Assembly (NCBI GenBank): GCA_964342385.1
Contig: CAYFGP010000135.1
Coordinates: 1-18,010, forward strand
Source of the DNA: Oceanospirillum sp964342385
Lineage (GTDB): Bacteria; Pseudomonadota; Gammaproteobacteria; Pseudomonadales; Halomonadaceae
Direction of reading: 5' to 3'
DNA length: 18,010 bases
The translations under genes and the position numbers were made by a program. Shown here in pieces: positions 1-7,626 of this stretch (position 1 is the stretch's first letter; each line of letters begins with the position of its first letter). The notes under the pieces are model-generated. The model saw only the letters and a program-made list of their open reading frames with translations. It ran no database searches and had not been told where the DNA came from.

Positions 1-2
1 GA

Positions 3-37
3 TCTCAACTATCCGTCAAGATAGCGAATAGTTGAGA
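3..37. repeat. Perfect 10-bp inverted repeat (hairpin) at the left edge
   Basis: TCTCAACTAT (3-12) is exactly complementary to ATAGTTGAGA (28-37), with a 15-base loop. The inner bases CTATC (9-13) and GATAG (20-24) offer a competing smaller hairpin. There is no T-tract directly after either side, so it is not a convincing intrinsic terminator. It lies about 115 bases beyond the end of the AraC-type gene and may belong to a gene outside the window. Confidence 0.5.
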
Positions 38-150
38 GGGGGCTGAATAGTTACTTTTCATTTTGTTTTTCCCCGTCTTTCTCTCTTCAGTTTTGTATTT
101 CTCTTTCTCTTATGTTGTTAGTGTCGTTTTATTTTCGTCTTTATCTCGAT

Positions 151-1170
151 TCAAGATTGGCCCGATCTGTATTGACCCGGTGCTATACCATGCCAGCGTT
201 TAAAAGCCCGTTGAAATGCTTCTGGTGTGGAAAAGCCCATCAAATAACTGATTTCACCTAACGCCAGAGGTGTATCGCGTACATAACGTGTGGCCAGACC
301 GTTACGGGTTTCATCTAACAACTGCTTAAACGTAATGCCTTCCTGTTGCAGTCGGCGTCTTAGTGTCCAGGATTCCAGTTGCATCTGTTGAGCAATATCG
401 TTCAGAGTTGGCGTTTTGCCTGCCAGATCCATGGCAATCAGCTCAGCCACTTGTTGGCGGGTGTTTAATCCCTGTTGAAGTTGATCCAGTTGCTGCTGGC
501 ACAGCTGTAACAGCTGCTTATGGCTGATGGGATTGGCTAATGGGTTTTTCAGTTGGCAGAAATCATTAGGCAGCCAGAGAGTATTGCTGGCCTGAGAAAA
601 ATTCACAGGTACAGACAGTTTGCGATAGCGATCGCTATAAACGGGTTGTTCAAATTCAATATCGATAGTGCTACCTGAAGCCTTTACTGCTTTTTCACCG
701 GCAAGATCCAGCATAATCTGAAGCCAACCGCTTAAAACCGCATCAACCACAAAGCGGTTATAGCGGTTATAAGGTGTGATGGAGTAAAACTGAAAGCCAG
801 TCATCCCCTCTTTATGAATAATCTGGCTATGCCCCCGGCTATTTCTGCTGGATAGTTTTTCGAACTGAATCAATATCGAAAGCACCTGGCCCAGGGTTTT
901 CGCGCTTTGAGCACAATAACCCAGCAAACCAAAATGATGGCACTGACTATAACGCCCCATCAATAAGCCGATATCTTCCCGTCCGGTTAGCTGAATTGCG
1001 CCATGACCCAGACGCATATAGCGCGGGATGCTGATATGACGATCTGGATGGCTGTCTGACAGGTCGCTAAGCCCAAACTCAGTAAATAGTGGCCAGGGAT
1101 CAAGCTGGCAACTTTCAATCGCGGCCAGCAGGCTTTGCAGAAAATTAACCTGAATATCACCCAGCTTCAT
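151..1170 (-). CDS. AraC-family transcriptional regulator (Arabinose_bd + HTH_18 type)
   Basis: Predicted cytoplasmic DNA-binding regulator of 339 residues. The N-terminal two thirds (about 15-205) resemble the ligand-sensing domain of the OruR/ArgR-like AraC group. The last 100 residues form the double helix-turn-helix, including LNDIAQQMQLESWTLRRRL and the AraC signature around ISYLMGFSTPEAFQRAFKRW near the C-terminus. I chose the ATG at 1170: a GAGG Shine-Dalgarno lies 8 bases upstream, whereas the in-frame TTG at 1176 is only 2 bases from it. The gene is divergent from fadH with about 270 bases between the two starts, so regulation of fadH and of itself is plausible but is an inference. 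The ligand is unknown. Family assignment is firm; target and effector are not. Confidence 0.93.
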   Translation of the reverse strand: MKLGDIQVNFLQSLLAAIESCQLDPWPLFTEFGLSDLSDSHPDRHISIPRYMRLGHGAIQLTGREDIGLLMGRYSQCHHFGLLGYCAQSAKTLGQVLSILIQFEKLSSRNSRGHSQIIHKEGMTGFQFYSITPYNRYNRFVVDAVLSGWLQIMLDLAGEKAVKASGSTIDIEFEQPVYSDRYRKLSVPVNFSQASNTLWLPNDFCQLKNPLANPISHKQLLQLCQQQLDQLQQGLNTRQQVAELIAMDLAGKTPTLNDIAQQMQLESWTLRRRLQQEGITFKQLLDETRNGLATRYVRDTPLALGEISYLMGFSTPEAFQRAFKRWHGIAPGQYRSGQS

Positions 1171-1442
1171 ATGCAAATCCTCGTTTTATACGTAAACCCT
1201 GATTTTATGTGTAAAGCTGATTTCATACGCCAGCTCCACTTTTTCGCTCTAATGTCATCAAATCTAAGTTAGTGCCTAACTTAATCCCGAAGCCATTTCT
1301 CGCTCCTTTTATTGCCATTTTAATCTTTGTGTTTCTTAAGGATATTAATCTGTTATTTGAGGATATAGCGTTTGAACTCAACTAGGCTAAAGTAAGAACA
1401 AATGATAAACAACCGTTTGAAACTGCTTGATGGAGCGTGACC

Positions 1443-3494
1443 GTGACTGCATTAGCTGAAAATAACAATAAGCAAAATCCGTATCCTAACCTGCTACAGC
1501 CACTGGATCTGGGTTTTGTCACTTTGCCTAACCGTACCCTGATGGGCTCAATGCACACCAACCTAGAAGAAAGCCCCGGTGGTTTTGAGCGCTTGGCGGT
1601 GTTTTATGCTGAGCGTGCCCGTAATGGTGTGGCGCTGATTGTGACCGGTGGTATTGCACCCAATAAAGAAGGTGCGGTATTTGAAGGTTCTGCCAAGCTA
1701 ACGAATGAAAAAGAAGTCGAACATCACAAGCTGATCACCGAAGCAGTGCATAATGAAGGTGGTCGGATCTGTATGCAGATTCTGCACTCTGGCCGCTATG
1801 CTTATTCTCAGCGTTCTGTTGCACCTTCCGCTATTCAAGCGCCGATTAATCCTTTTTCACCACACGAATTGACCGGTGAAGAGGTTGAGCAGCAGATTGC
1901 AGACTACGTGAACTGTGCGGCTCTGGCACAACAAGCCGGTTATGACGGCATTGAAATCATGGGCTCTGAAGGTTATCTGATTAACCAATTTATCGCTTCA
2001 CGTACCAATCATCGCAGCGATGAATGGGGTGGAAGTTTTGATAACCGTACCCGTTTTGCTACTGAGATTGTGCGTCAGGTGCGTGAGAAAGTGGGCACTG
2101 ACTTTATTATTATCTTCCGCCTGTCCATGCTGGATCTGGTTGAAGGTGGTAGTGACTGGGAAGAAGTGGTTGAGCTGGGCAAGCGTATCGAAACGGCCGG
2201 AGCCACCCTGATTAATACCGGTATCGGCTGGCATGAAGCCCGTGTACCTACCATTGCCACTAGTGTACCTCGTGCCGCTTTTACTCGCGTAACTCAGCAG
2301 ATGAAGCAGGTACTGTCGATTCCTCTGATCACCACCAACCGTATTAATACTCCTGAAATTGCGGAAGAAGTACTGGCCGATGGCCATGCGGATATGGTCT
2401 CGATGGCACGTCCTTTCCTGGCCGACCCTGCCTTTGTCAGCAAAGCCGCTGAAGATCGTGCTGATGAGATTAATACCTGTATCGGTTGTAACCAGGCTTG
2501 TCTGGATCACACTTTCCAGATGAAGCTGACCTCTTGCCTGGTGAATCCACGTGCCTGTCACGAAACTGAAGTTGAAGTGAAGCCAGCCGAAGCGGTAAAA
2601 AATATCGCCGTCGTTGGTGCCGGTCCTGCCGGTTTGTCAGCAGCGACTATCGCTGCAGAACGGGGTCATAACGTTACTCTGTTTGACGCCGGTTCCGAAA
2701 TTGGCGGTCAGTTTAACTACGCCAAACGTATTCCAGGCAAAGAGGAGTTCTACGAAACCCTGCGCTACTTTAAGCGTCGTATCGAAGTGACCGGCGTTGA
2801 TTTGAAGCTAAACACGCCAGTGGCTGCGGATGATCTGCAAAGTTTTGACGAGGTGATCCTGGCGACCGGTATCTCGCCGCGTACACCGGCCATTGAAGGT
2901 GTTGAGCATCCTAAGGTGATCAGCTATATCGAAGCTATTACCGAAGCTAAACCGATTGGTGAAAAAGTCGCGGTCATTGGTGCCGGCGGTATCGGCTTTG
3001 ACGTCTCTGAACTGGTAACCCAGAAAGGTCCTTCAGCCAGTCTGGATATCGACGAGTTTATGAGCGAATGGGGTGTTGACCTTACCGTACAAAACCGAGG
3101 TGGTGTTGAAGGTGTTAGTGCTCACAACCCAGAATCGGCCCGTCAGGTTTGGTTACTGCAGCGTAAAACCAGCAAACCAGGTGCTGGCCTGGGGAAAACC
3201 ACTGGTTGGATTCACCGTGCCGCCCTGCAAAAGCGTAATGTAAAAATGCTGGCCGGCTGTGACTATCAGAAAATCGATGATGCCGGTTTGCATCTTACAG
3301 TGAATGGCGAAGAGCAACTGCTACCAGTGGATACCATCATTATCTGTGCCGGTCAGGAACCACGTCGGGATCTGGAAGAAGGCCTGAAAGCGCTGGGTAA
3401 AAATCCTCACCTGATTGGCGGTGCTGATGTCGCTGCAGAATTAGATGCTAAGCGTGCTATTGATCAAGGTCTGCGTTTGGCAGTCACCCTGTAA
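1443..3494 (+). CDS. fadH: NADPH-dependent 2,4-dienoyl-CoA reductase
   Basis: Reduces 2,4-dienoyl-CoA intermediates with NADPH so that polyunsaturated fatty acids with even-position double bonds can be beta-oxidised; cytoplasmic iron-sulfur flavoenzyme. The N-terminal old-yellow-enzyme-like TIM barrel (about 15-340) binds FMN. The catalytic Tyr lies in GSEGYLINQF (about 178) and the His in GIGWHEAR (about 264). A C-x2-C-x3-C-x11-C cluster (about 346-365, CIGCNQACLD) holds the 4Fe-4S centre. The C-terminal half has two dinucleotide folds, VGAGPAGL (FAD) and IGAGGIGFD (NADPH). Similarity to E. coli FadH is visible along the whole length. A GTG at 1437 is in frame, but GGAG at 1432-1435 is only one base from it; the GTG at 1443 has 7-base spacing and is the better start (683 residues). 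An intrinsic terminator follows, so the gene is probably monocistronic. Confidence 0.97.
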   Translation: MTALAENNNKQNPYPNLLQPLDLGFVTLPNRTLMGSMHTNLEESPGGFERLAVFYAERARNGVALIVTGGIAPNKEGAVFEGSAKLTNEKEVEHHKLITEAVHNEGGRICMQILHSGRYAYSQRSVAPSAIQAPINPFSPHELTGEEVEQQIADYVNCAALAQQAGYDGIEIMGSEGYLINQFIASRTNHRSDEWGGSFDNRTRFATEIVRQVREKVGTDFIIIFRLSMLDLVEGGSDWEEVVELGKRIETAGATLINTGIGWHEARVPTIATSVPRAAFTRVTQQMKQVLSIPLITTNRINTPEIAEEVLADGHADMVSMARPFLADPAFVSKAAEDRADEINTCIGCNQACLDHTFQMKLTSCLVNPRACHETEVEVKPAEAVKNIAVVGAGPAGLSAATIAAERGHNVTLFDAGSEIGGQFNYAKRIPGKEEFYETLRYFKRRIEVTGVDLKLNTPVAADDLQSFDEVILATGISPRTPAIEGVEHPKVISYIEAITEAKPIGEKVAVIGAGGIGFDVSELVTQKGPSASLDIDEFMSEWGVDLTVQNRGGVEGVSAHNPESARQVWLLQRKTSKPGAGLGKTTGWIHRAALQKRNVKMLAGCDYQKIDDAGLHLTVNGEEQLLPVDTIIICAGQEPRRDLEEGLKALGKNPHLIGGADVAAELDAKRAIDQGLRLAVTL

Positions 3495-3555
3495 TAGCCA
3501 CATAGACTTGAAAACTTTTTGGTTGCGATAAAATCCATTGGAATCGATTTGATTC

Positions 3556-3584
3556 AGGGAGCCTTGGGGGCTCCCTTTTCTTTT
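3556..3584 (+). terminator. Rho-independent terminator of fadH
   Basis: GGGAGCC (3557-3563) pairs perfectly with GGCTCCC (3569-3575) across a 5-base loop, and an extra A-T pair closes the base (3556/3576). A T-rich tract, TTTTCTTTT, follows at once. It lies about 60 bases after the fadH stop on the same strand. GC-rich stem plus U-tract is the classical intrinsic terminator form. Confidence 0.9.
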
Positions 3585-3607
3585 GAGGCTGGAAAAGTTA
3601 AAGAGGT

Positions 3608-4066
3608 TCAGTGGCTTTCGAAAACTTGTTCCAGCGAGTTTGAGCTTAAGGCATTCACCAGCCAGCAATCAATCTGGGCAGACGTAGCTGTCGATAGCTT
3701 TTGCTCAACCCAATTGGGCAGCTCGCCAAAGCGTTGTGAAAGTATGAGAGTGACGGCATCTGCTTTGCCGCGTGCTTCACCACGTTTAACTGCATCATTG
3801 ATCAAACTGGCCTCATCTCTAAGCGCTTTTTCCCTCACAAATGCCATGCGGCGGGTTTCTTCATCGGCACTGAGTTGCTTAAGCTTTTCCATGGCTTGTT
3901 GAACCGGTTCATAGTCGACGTTTGCCATTATGTGCTCCTCCTGCCAGTGTTCAAAGAAAGTAATCAACGCCTGTAAAGACTCAGAGCATACCTGAAGTCT
4001 GTCGGCTTTACGCAGTTTGATAATATTGAGCTGTAGCTCATTACTAAAAACAGCTCCTAACCTGTG
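3608..4066 (-). pseudogene. C-terminal remnant of an Rpn/PD-(D/E)XK nuclease family 'transposase' (DUF4351-like end)
   Basis: The frame is open from just after a TAG at 4069-4067 down to the stop at 3608. It encodes about 152 residues, but no ATG occurs in the first third. The readable protein holds the pattern of the C-terminal half of Rpn recombination-promoting nucleases: ITFFEHWQEEHIMANVDYEPV, a charged helix with KRGEARGKADA, and a DUF4351-like end (LILSQRFGELPNWVEQKL). The N-terminal PD-(D/E)XK nuclease core is missing and the gene for the diguanylate cyclase begins its 3' end directly upstream. A TTG at 3967 or an ATG at 3928 could still start a short product. The ATG is preceded by AGGAGG at 8-base spacing, although those bases encode the conserved QEE. 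I read it as a 5'-truncated relic; a small expressed C-terminal protein, as known for some rpn genes, is possible. Confidence 0.75.
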
Positions 4067-4073
4067 CTAGGGC

Positions 4074-5546
4074 CTACCCCATAACCCTATCCATCACCTC
4101 AACCCGATTCCTCCCCTCAGCTTTTGCTCGATACATGGCATCATCGGCGCGTTTAAACAGAGCATGGAAGCTATCATCCGTATTGGTCTGAGCGACACCA
4201 AAACTGGCGGTGCAGTGCACTTCGCCGTTGTCGGTGTGGATTTGGATCTTTTCGATTTCGGCTCTTAGGCGTTCGGCCAATAATTGCGCTTGTTCCAGAT
4301 TGGTCTCAGGCAGCACGGCGGCAAACTCTTCACCGCCTAGGCGGCCGCTGATATCGCTGGTGCGTAGGGTGTTTTTTAATGTGCTGCCCAGTTGTTGCAG
4401 CACTTGATCGCCGACATGGTGGCCATAGTTGTCGTTGATACGTTTAAAGTGATCGGCGTCCAGCATAATCACTGAGAGCGGATTTTTGTGGCGTTTAAAG
4501 TGGGCAAAGCTGATCTCGGCTTTTTCGGTAAAGTCGCGGCGGTTGGATACACCGGTGAGCATATCTATACGGGCCAGTTGTTCGGCTTCACTTTTCAGTC
4601 GTTCCAGCTCTTTTAAGTGGCGCAGTACGGACCAGTAGCTGTGCAGGCCAAAAGCAGCCAGTAACAGGATCAGGAATAGGGCTCCAAGGATAATCCCTGT
4701 GCGTTGTCGCCAGTTGGCCTGCCACTCTTGGTGGGCTGCGCCGATGATAATCAGAAAGGGCAGGTCATCAACGTTGCGAAGGATAAACAGGCGTTTCAGG
4801 CCGTCTACCGGGGAATTGATATCCAGAAACATATGGCTCTGGTCGGTTTTAACAAAAGCAGCCGCGTGGGATTGGTGAATCCTGCTGCCGATTTTTTCTG
4901 GGACGGCAGGCTTACGAGCCAGCAAGGTTAGGTTGCTATCGAAGATAGTGATATTGCCGTTTTTGCCATAATTCAGTGGTGCCAGTAGATCAGAAAAAAA
5001 GCTGGGGTTGATGGCGAGAGCGGCCATACCTTTAAAGCCGGGTTGGTCGAAATCAAATTTGCGCCCCTGGGTGATGTTCAGCAGGCCGTTATTGGCGATA
5101 TAGGCTTGGCTGACCACGGTCTTGCGCTCGGGTTCGGTCATCATGGCTTTGCAGTAATCTCTGTCACTGGCATCAAAACCGTCTTTTGAATTGGTGTGGG
5201 TCACCAGGCATTGGCTATTAAACAGGCCCATTAACATACCGTTGGGCAGGGTGCTGAGCTTTTCCCGCAGAAAGGCTTTACGCTTGGCGTGTTGTTCGGG
5301 GTCTTTAGGTGGGTAGTGCAGTTCGTTCAGGTCTACTTGGCTTAACACGTCACGCAGTAGGTAGTCAGAGCTGATAAAGCCGCCTTTGATCCACTCGGCA
5401 ATCAGAAAACTGTCATTTTCCAGGCGGGTTTTAATCTGCTGATGAGCGTCTTGATAGGAGCTGTAGATGTAATAGACGGATGAGCACAGGGCAAAAAGTG
5501 CAAATAGCAGAAAAAGTAACAGGCTTTTTCGATGGGCGTGCGTCAT
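4074..5546 (-). CDS. Membrane-anchored diguanylate cyclase (periplasmic sensor + GGDEF)
   Basis: Predicted to make cyclic di-GMP from two GTP. An N-terminal membrane segment (about 8-28) and a second one (about 283-302) bracket a periplasmic region of about 250 residues. That region looks like a dCache-type sensor: note MGLFNSQCLV, ASDRDYCKAM and the ITIFDSNLTLLA stretch. After a short coiled linker the GGDEF domain spans about 325-488. The signature is GGEEF (404-408), an active variant, and an RxxD inhibitory site (RTSD, 395-398) lies five residues before it, so product feedback is expected. No EAL domain is present. The nearby Rpn remnant is co-directional but unrelated in function. The sensed ligand cannot be told from the sequence. 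Upstream, 5547-5819 holds no gene and no promoter I can defend. Confidence 0.95.
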   Translation of the reverse strand: MTHAHRKSLLLFLLFALFALCSSVYYIYSSYQDAHQQIKTRLENDSFLIAEWIKGGFISSDYLLRDVLSQVDLNELHYPPKDPEQHAKRKAFLREKLSTLPNGMLMGLFNSQCLVTHTNSKDGFDASDRDYCKAMMTEPERKTVVSQAYIANNGLLNITQGRKFDFDQPGFKGMAALAINPSFFSDLLAPLNYGKNGNITIFDSNLTLLARKPAVPEKIGSRIHQSHAAAFVKTDQSHMFLDINSPVDGLKRLFILRNVDDLPFLIIIGAAHQEWQANWRQRTGIILGALFLILLLAAFGLHSYWSVLRHLKELERLKSEAEQLARIDMLTGVSNRRDFTEKAEISFAHFKRHKNPLSVIMLDADHFKRINDNYGHHVGDQVLQQLGSTLKNTLRTSDISGRLGGEEFAAVLPETNLEQAQLLAERLRAEIEKIQIHTDNGEVHCTASFGVAQTNTDDSFHALFKRADDAMYRAKAEGRNRVEVMDRVMG

Positions 5547-5819
5547 TAGCTCGATCCGTACAGCCTGAGTCCAGGCTTTATCTTGTTCGTTATTGTTGTG
5601 TCGGGTTATATCAGATTTTTGGCAAGTAAAATATTAGCCATTGAACTACGATTTTTTAACGCAGACTCTTTGAAAACTCTTCTTGCAGATCAGCCTTTAA
5701 ATTACTGTCTTTGAAGGTTTAGCCTCTTAAACCAGCAACCCTTTTCATTGATAATAGAGCTTCTTGTACAACAAAACTGTAACCTTGTGTTTCCTGCGAT
5801 CAATTAAGTGGAATTTTAT

Positions 5820-6275
5820 ATGCATATCTGGGTTGATGCCGATGCTTGCCCCAAAGTAATTAAAGAGATTTTGTTTCGTGCCTCGCAGCGTCTGTCGTTG
5901 CCGTTAACTCTGGTGGCCAATCAGTCAGTGGCGGTACCACCGTCGTCTTTGATCAAAGCGATTCAGGTGCAGCAGGGTTTTGATGTGGCAGATAACTATA
6001 TCGTGCAGCAGGTAAAACCAGGTGATCTGGTGATTACAGCGGATATTCCTCTGGCGGCTGAGGTGTTGGAAGAGGGTGGTCATGCCCTGAATCCAAGAGG
6101 GGAGCTGTATACGGTAAACAATATCCGTGAGCGTTTGATGATGCGTGATTTTATGTCGGATCTGCGCAGCAGTGGTATTCAGACTGGTGGTCCTGCGGCG
6201 TTAAATCAGCGTGATCGTCAGGAGTTTGGCAATGCGTTGGATCGTTTTCTCGCTAAACACCTTAAAGAGTCGTAA
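5820..6275 (+). CDS. YaiI/YqxD family protein (DUF188)
   Basis: A 151-residue cytoplasmic protein of the UPF0178/DUF188 family, similar along its length to E. coli YaiI: MHIWVDADACPKVIKEI at the N-terminus, then VANQS, GFDVADNYI, GDLVITADIPLA, LNPRGE and SGIQTGGP. The family is thought to have a PIN-like fold with conserved Asp residues (here in DADACP, VADN and TADIP), which suggests a nuclease-like metal site, but no accepted biochemical role is known to me. I chose the ATG at 5820 because family members begin at M-x-IWVDADACP and AAGTGG lies 8 bases before it. The in-frame GTG at 5808 sits inside that ribosome-binding site. It is followed by the PLP-enzyme gene after 65 bases on the same strand. 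Confidence 0.93.
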   Translation: MHIWVDADACPKVIKEILFRASQRLSLPLTLVANQSVAVPPSSLIKAIQVQQGFDVADNYIVQQVKPGDLVITADIPLAAEVLEEGGHALNPRGELYTVNNIRERLMMRDFMSDLRSSGIQTGGPAALNQRDRQEFGNALDRFLAKHLKES

Positions 6276-6340
6276 ATACTTTAACAGTCCTAAGCTTCTT
6301 TGAGTTGTTAAACCGCTCCTAAATACCTTAAGCAGCCTAA
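6272..6340 (+). repeat. Imperfect direct repeat flanking the intergenic gap
   Basis: TAAATACTTTAACAGTCCTAA (6273-6293, beginning with the stop codon of the DUF188 gene) recurs imperfectly as TAAATACCTTAAGCAGCCTAA (6320-6340), directly before the next ATG; 16 of 21 bases agree. The second copy places the only ribosome-binding-like sequence (CTTAAG) ahead of the PLP gene. The similarity may be a decayed duplication or chance. Confidence 0.4.
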
Positions 6341-7396
6341 ATGACACCAACGATAGAAAGTTTGCTAAACAGTCCTGTGCCTGAGCAGATTCAACGACTG
6401 GAGCAGGGCTTTAAAATCCTACCTTTACAGCCTGTTGAGCATCCGTTATTAACACAGAAAAATGTGCAGTTATGGATAAAGCGCACGGATCTGTTGCACC
6501 CGGTGATTTCGGGTAATAAGTGGTACAAGCTGAAATACAATCTGGTGGCGGCTTTGCAGCAAGGGGCGAAGGGCATTGTCTCCTTTGGCGGTGCCTGGTC
6601 CAATCATCTGCATGCTTTGGCTGCGGCGTGTCGAGAGCTTCAATTGCCGGTTACAGCGGTGATTCGTGGTGAGCCTGAGTTAGTCGAAAAAAGTGAGATG
6701 CTGCAGGATGGGGCTAAGTGGGGTATGAATTTCCATTTTGTTACCCGCTCGGAATATCGTCAGCGTGAAGATGAGGTCTGGCTGCAGCGGTTGACGCAGC
6801 ACTATCCGGGTTATCTGCTGGTACCTGAAGGGGGCAGCAGCGCTCTGGCCGAGCAGGGCTTGGTGGAATTAGGCCAGGAGATAGAACAGCAGTTGCAGAC
6901 TGAACAGATTACTATTGATCAGTTGTGGTGTGCCATGGGCACGGGTGGAACCTTTGCCGGGTTGTTGGCTGCTCGTACTCAGGATTACCAAATGCTGGGT
7001 ATGCCGGTGTTAAAAGGCGGTGATTTTCTGCGTCAGGAGGTGGAGCAGAAGCTGGCTCAGTCGTTTTATCGTACTGATAATAGTCTGATAGCGTCAGATG
7101 AGAAGCCTTTGAAGCCTGTAGAGCACAGCGATTTTACCCTAATCACCGATGGCCACTGGGGTGGTTACGGTAAGGTGAAACCTGAGCTGGTGCAGTGGAT
7201 GGATCAGTTCTATCAAGATACCGGAGTGCTGCTAGATCCGGTCTATACCGGTAAGCTGCTGTATCGTTTTTTTCAGGGACTTGAGCTGCCTGATGGTGAT
7301 GTGGGCGCAGTTCCAGAGGGAAGTCGGGTTGTGTTGCTACATTCTGGCGGTTTGCAGGGGCGACGGGGTTTTGGCTTGCCTTGGTCGTCAGACTGA
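6341..7396 (+). CDS. PLP-dependent enzyme, ACC deaminase / D-cysteine desulfhydrase family
   Basis: A 351-residue fold-type II PLP enzyme. The cofactor Lys is in SGNKWYKLKYN (K60), the usual GNK-x-x-KL motif of this family. SFGGAWSNHLHALAAA (about 81-96) is the substrate and phosphate-region loop, and MGTGGTFAGLLA (about 198) is the glycine-rich PLP phosphate-binding loop. Family members open the ring of 1-aminocyclopropane-1-carboxylate or release ammonia, pyruvate and H2S from D-cysteine. The sequence does not separate these, and D-cysteine desulfhydrase-like activity is the safer guess in bacteria of this type. The C-terminal part has GGYGKVKPEL and LLDPVYTGKLLYRFF, again usual for the family. 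The start ATG has only a weak Shine-Dalgarno. About 230 bases separate it from the next gene. Confidence 0.9.
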   Translation: MTPTIESLLNSPVPEQIQRLEQGFKILPLQPVEHPLLTQKNVQLWIKRTDLLHPVISGNKWYKLKYNLVAALQQGAKGIVSFGGAWSNHLHALAAACRELQLPVTAVIRGEPELVEKSEMLQDGAKWGMNFHFVTRSEYRQREDEVWLQRLTQHYPGYLLVPEGGSSALAEQGLVELGQEIEQQLQTEQITIDQLWCAMGTGGTFAGLLAARTQDYQMLGMPVLKGGDFLRQEVEQKLAQSFYRTDNSLIASDEKPLKPVEHSDFTLITDGHWGGYGKVKPELVQWMDQFYQDTGVLLDPVYTGKLLYRFFQGLELPDGDVGAVPEGSRVVLLHSGGLQGRRGFGLPWSSD

Positions 7397-7531
7397 TCCG
7401 GCCGAGCTACAGAATTTCTAAACAGGGCGTTATAAAACTTGATATATCACATAGGGTTACGATTTAACCTCATGGTGTGCTGGGGTATCATGGGCAGCGC
7501 ATGATGCCTTTACCGGCTTTTCGTGGAATTT

Positions 7532-7569
7532 TCGGTTTTTAATGAAGTTATCGGTTTTTAGTGAAGTTA
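7532..7569 (+). repeat. Two-copy 19-bp tandem repeat upstream of the DyP gene
   Basis: TCGGTTTTTAATGAAGTTA (7532-7550) is followed directly by TCGGTTTTTAGTGAAGTTA (7551-7569), one mismatch in 19. It lies 58 bases before the peroxidase ATG, in the only part of this 230-base gap with clear structure. It could be a slippage product or a doubled regulator site; there is no dyad within the unit. Confidence 0.85.
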
Positions 7570-7626
7570 ATAGTGGACTAACCGGCAAACGAACCGGCGA
7601 TCTAACTGATTAGACAGGACAGAGAT

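Noticed and set aside
1998..2561. Antisense open frame inside fadH
   Set aside because: Overlaps the well-conserved FadH barrel and iron-sulfur region; no family similarity.
3519..3902. Plus-strand open frame between fadH and the Rpn remnant
   Set aside because: It runs through the fadH terminator and is the reverse frame of the Rpn-like coding sequence, which matches a known family.
7397..7626. Cobalamin riboswitch ahead of the peroxidase-cobT genes
   Set aside because: No GCCACTG core, no B12 box and no multi-stem pattern could be found; only a 19-bp tandem repeat stands out.
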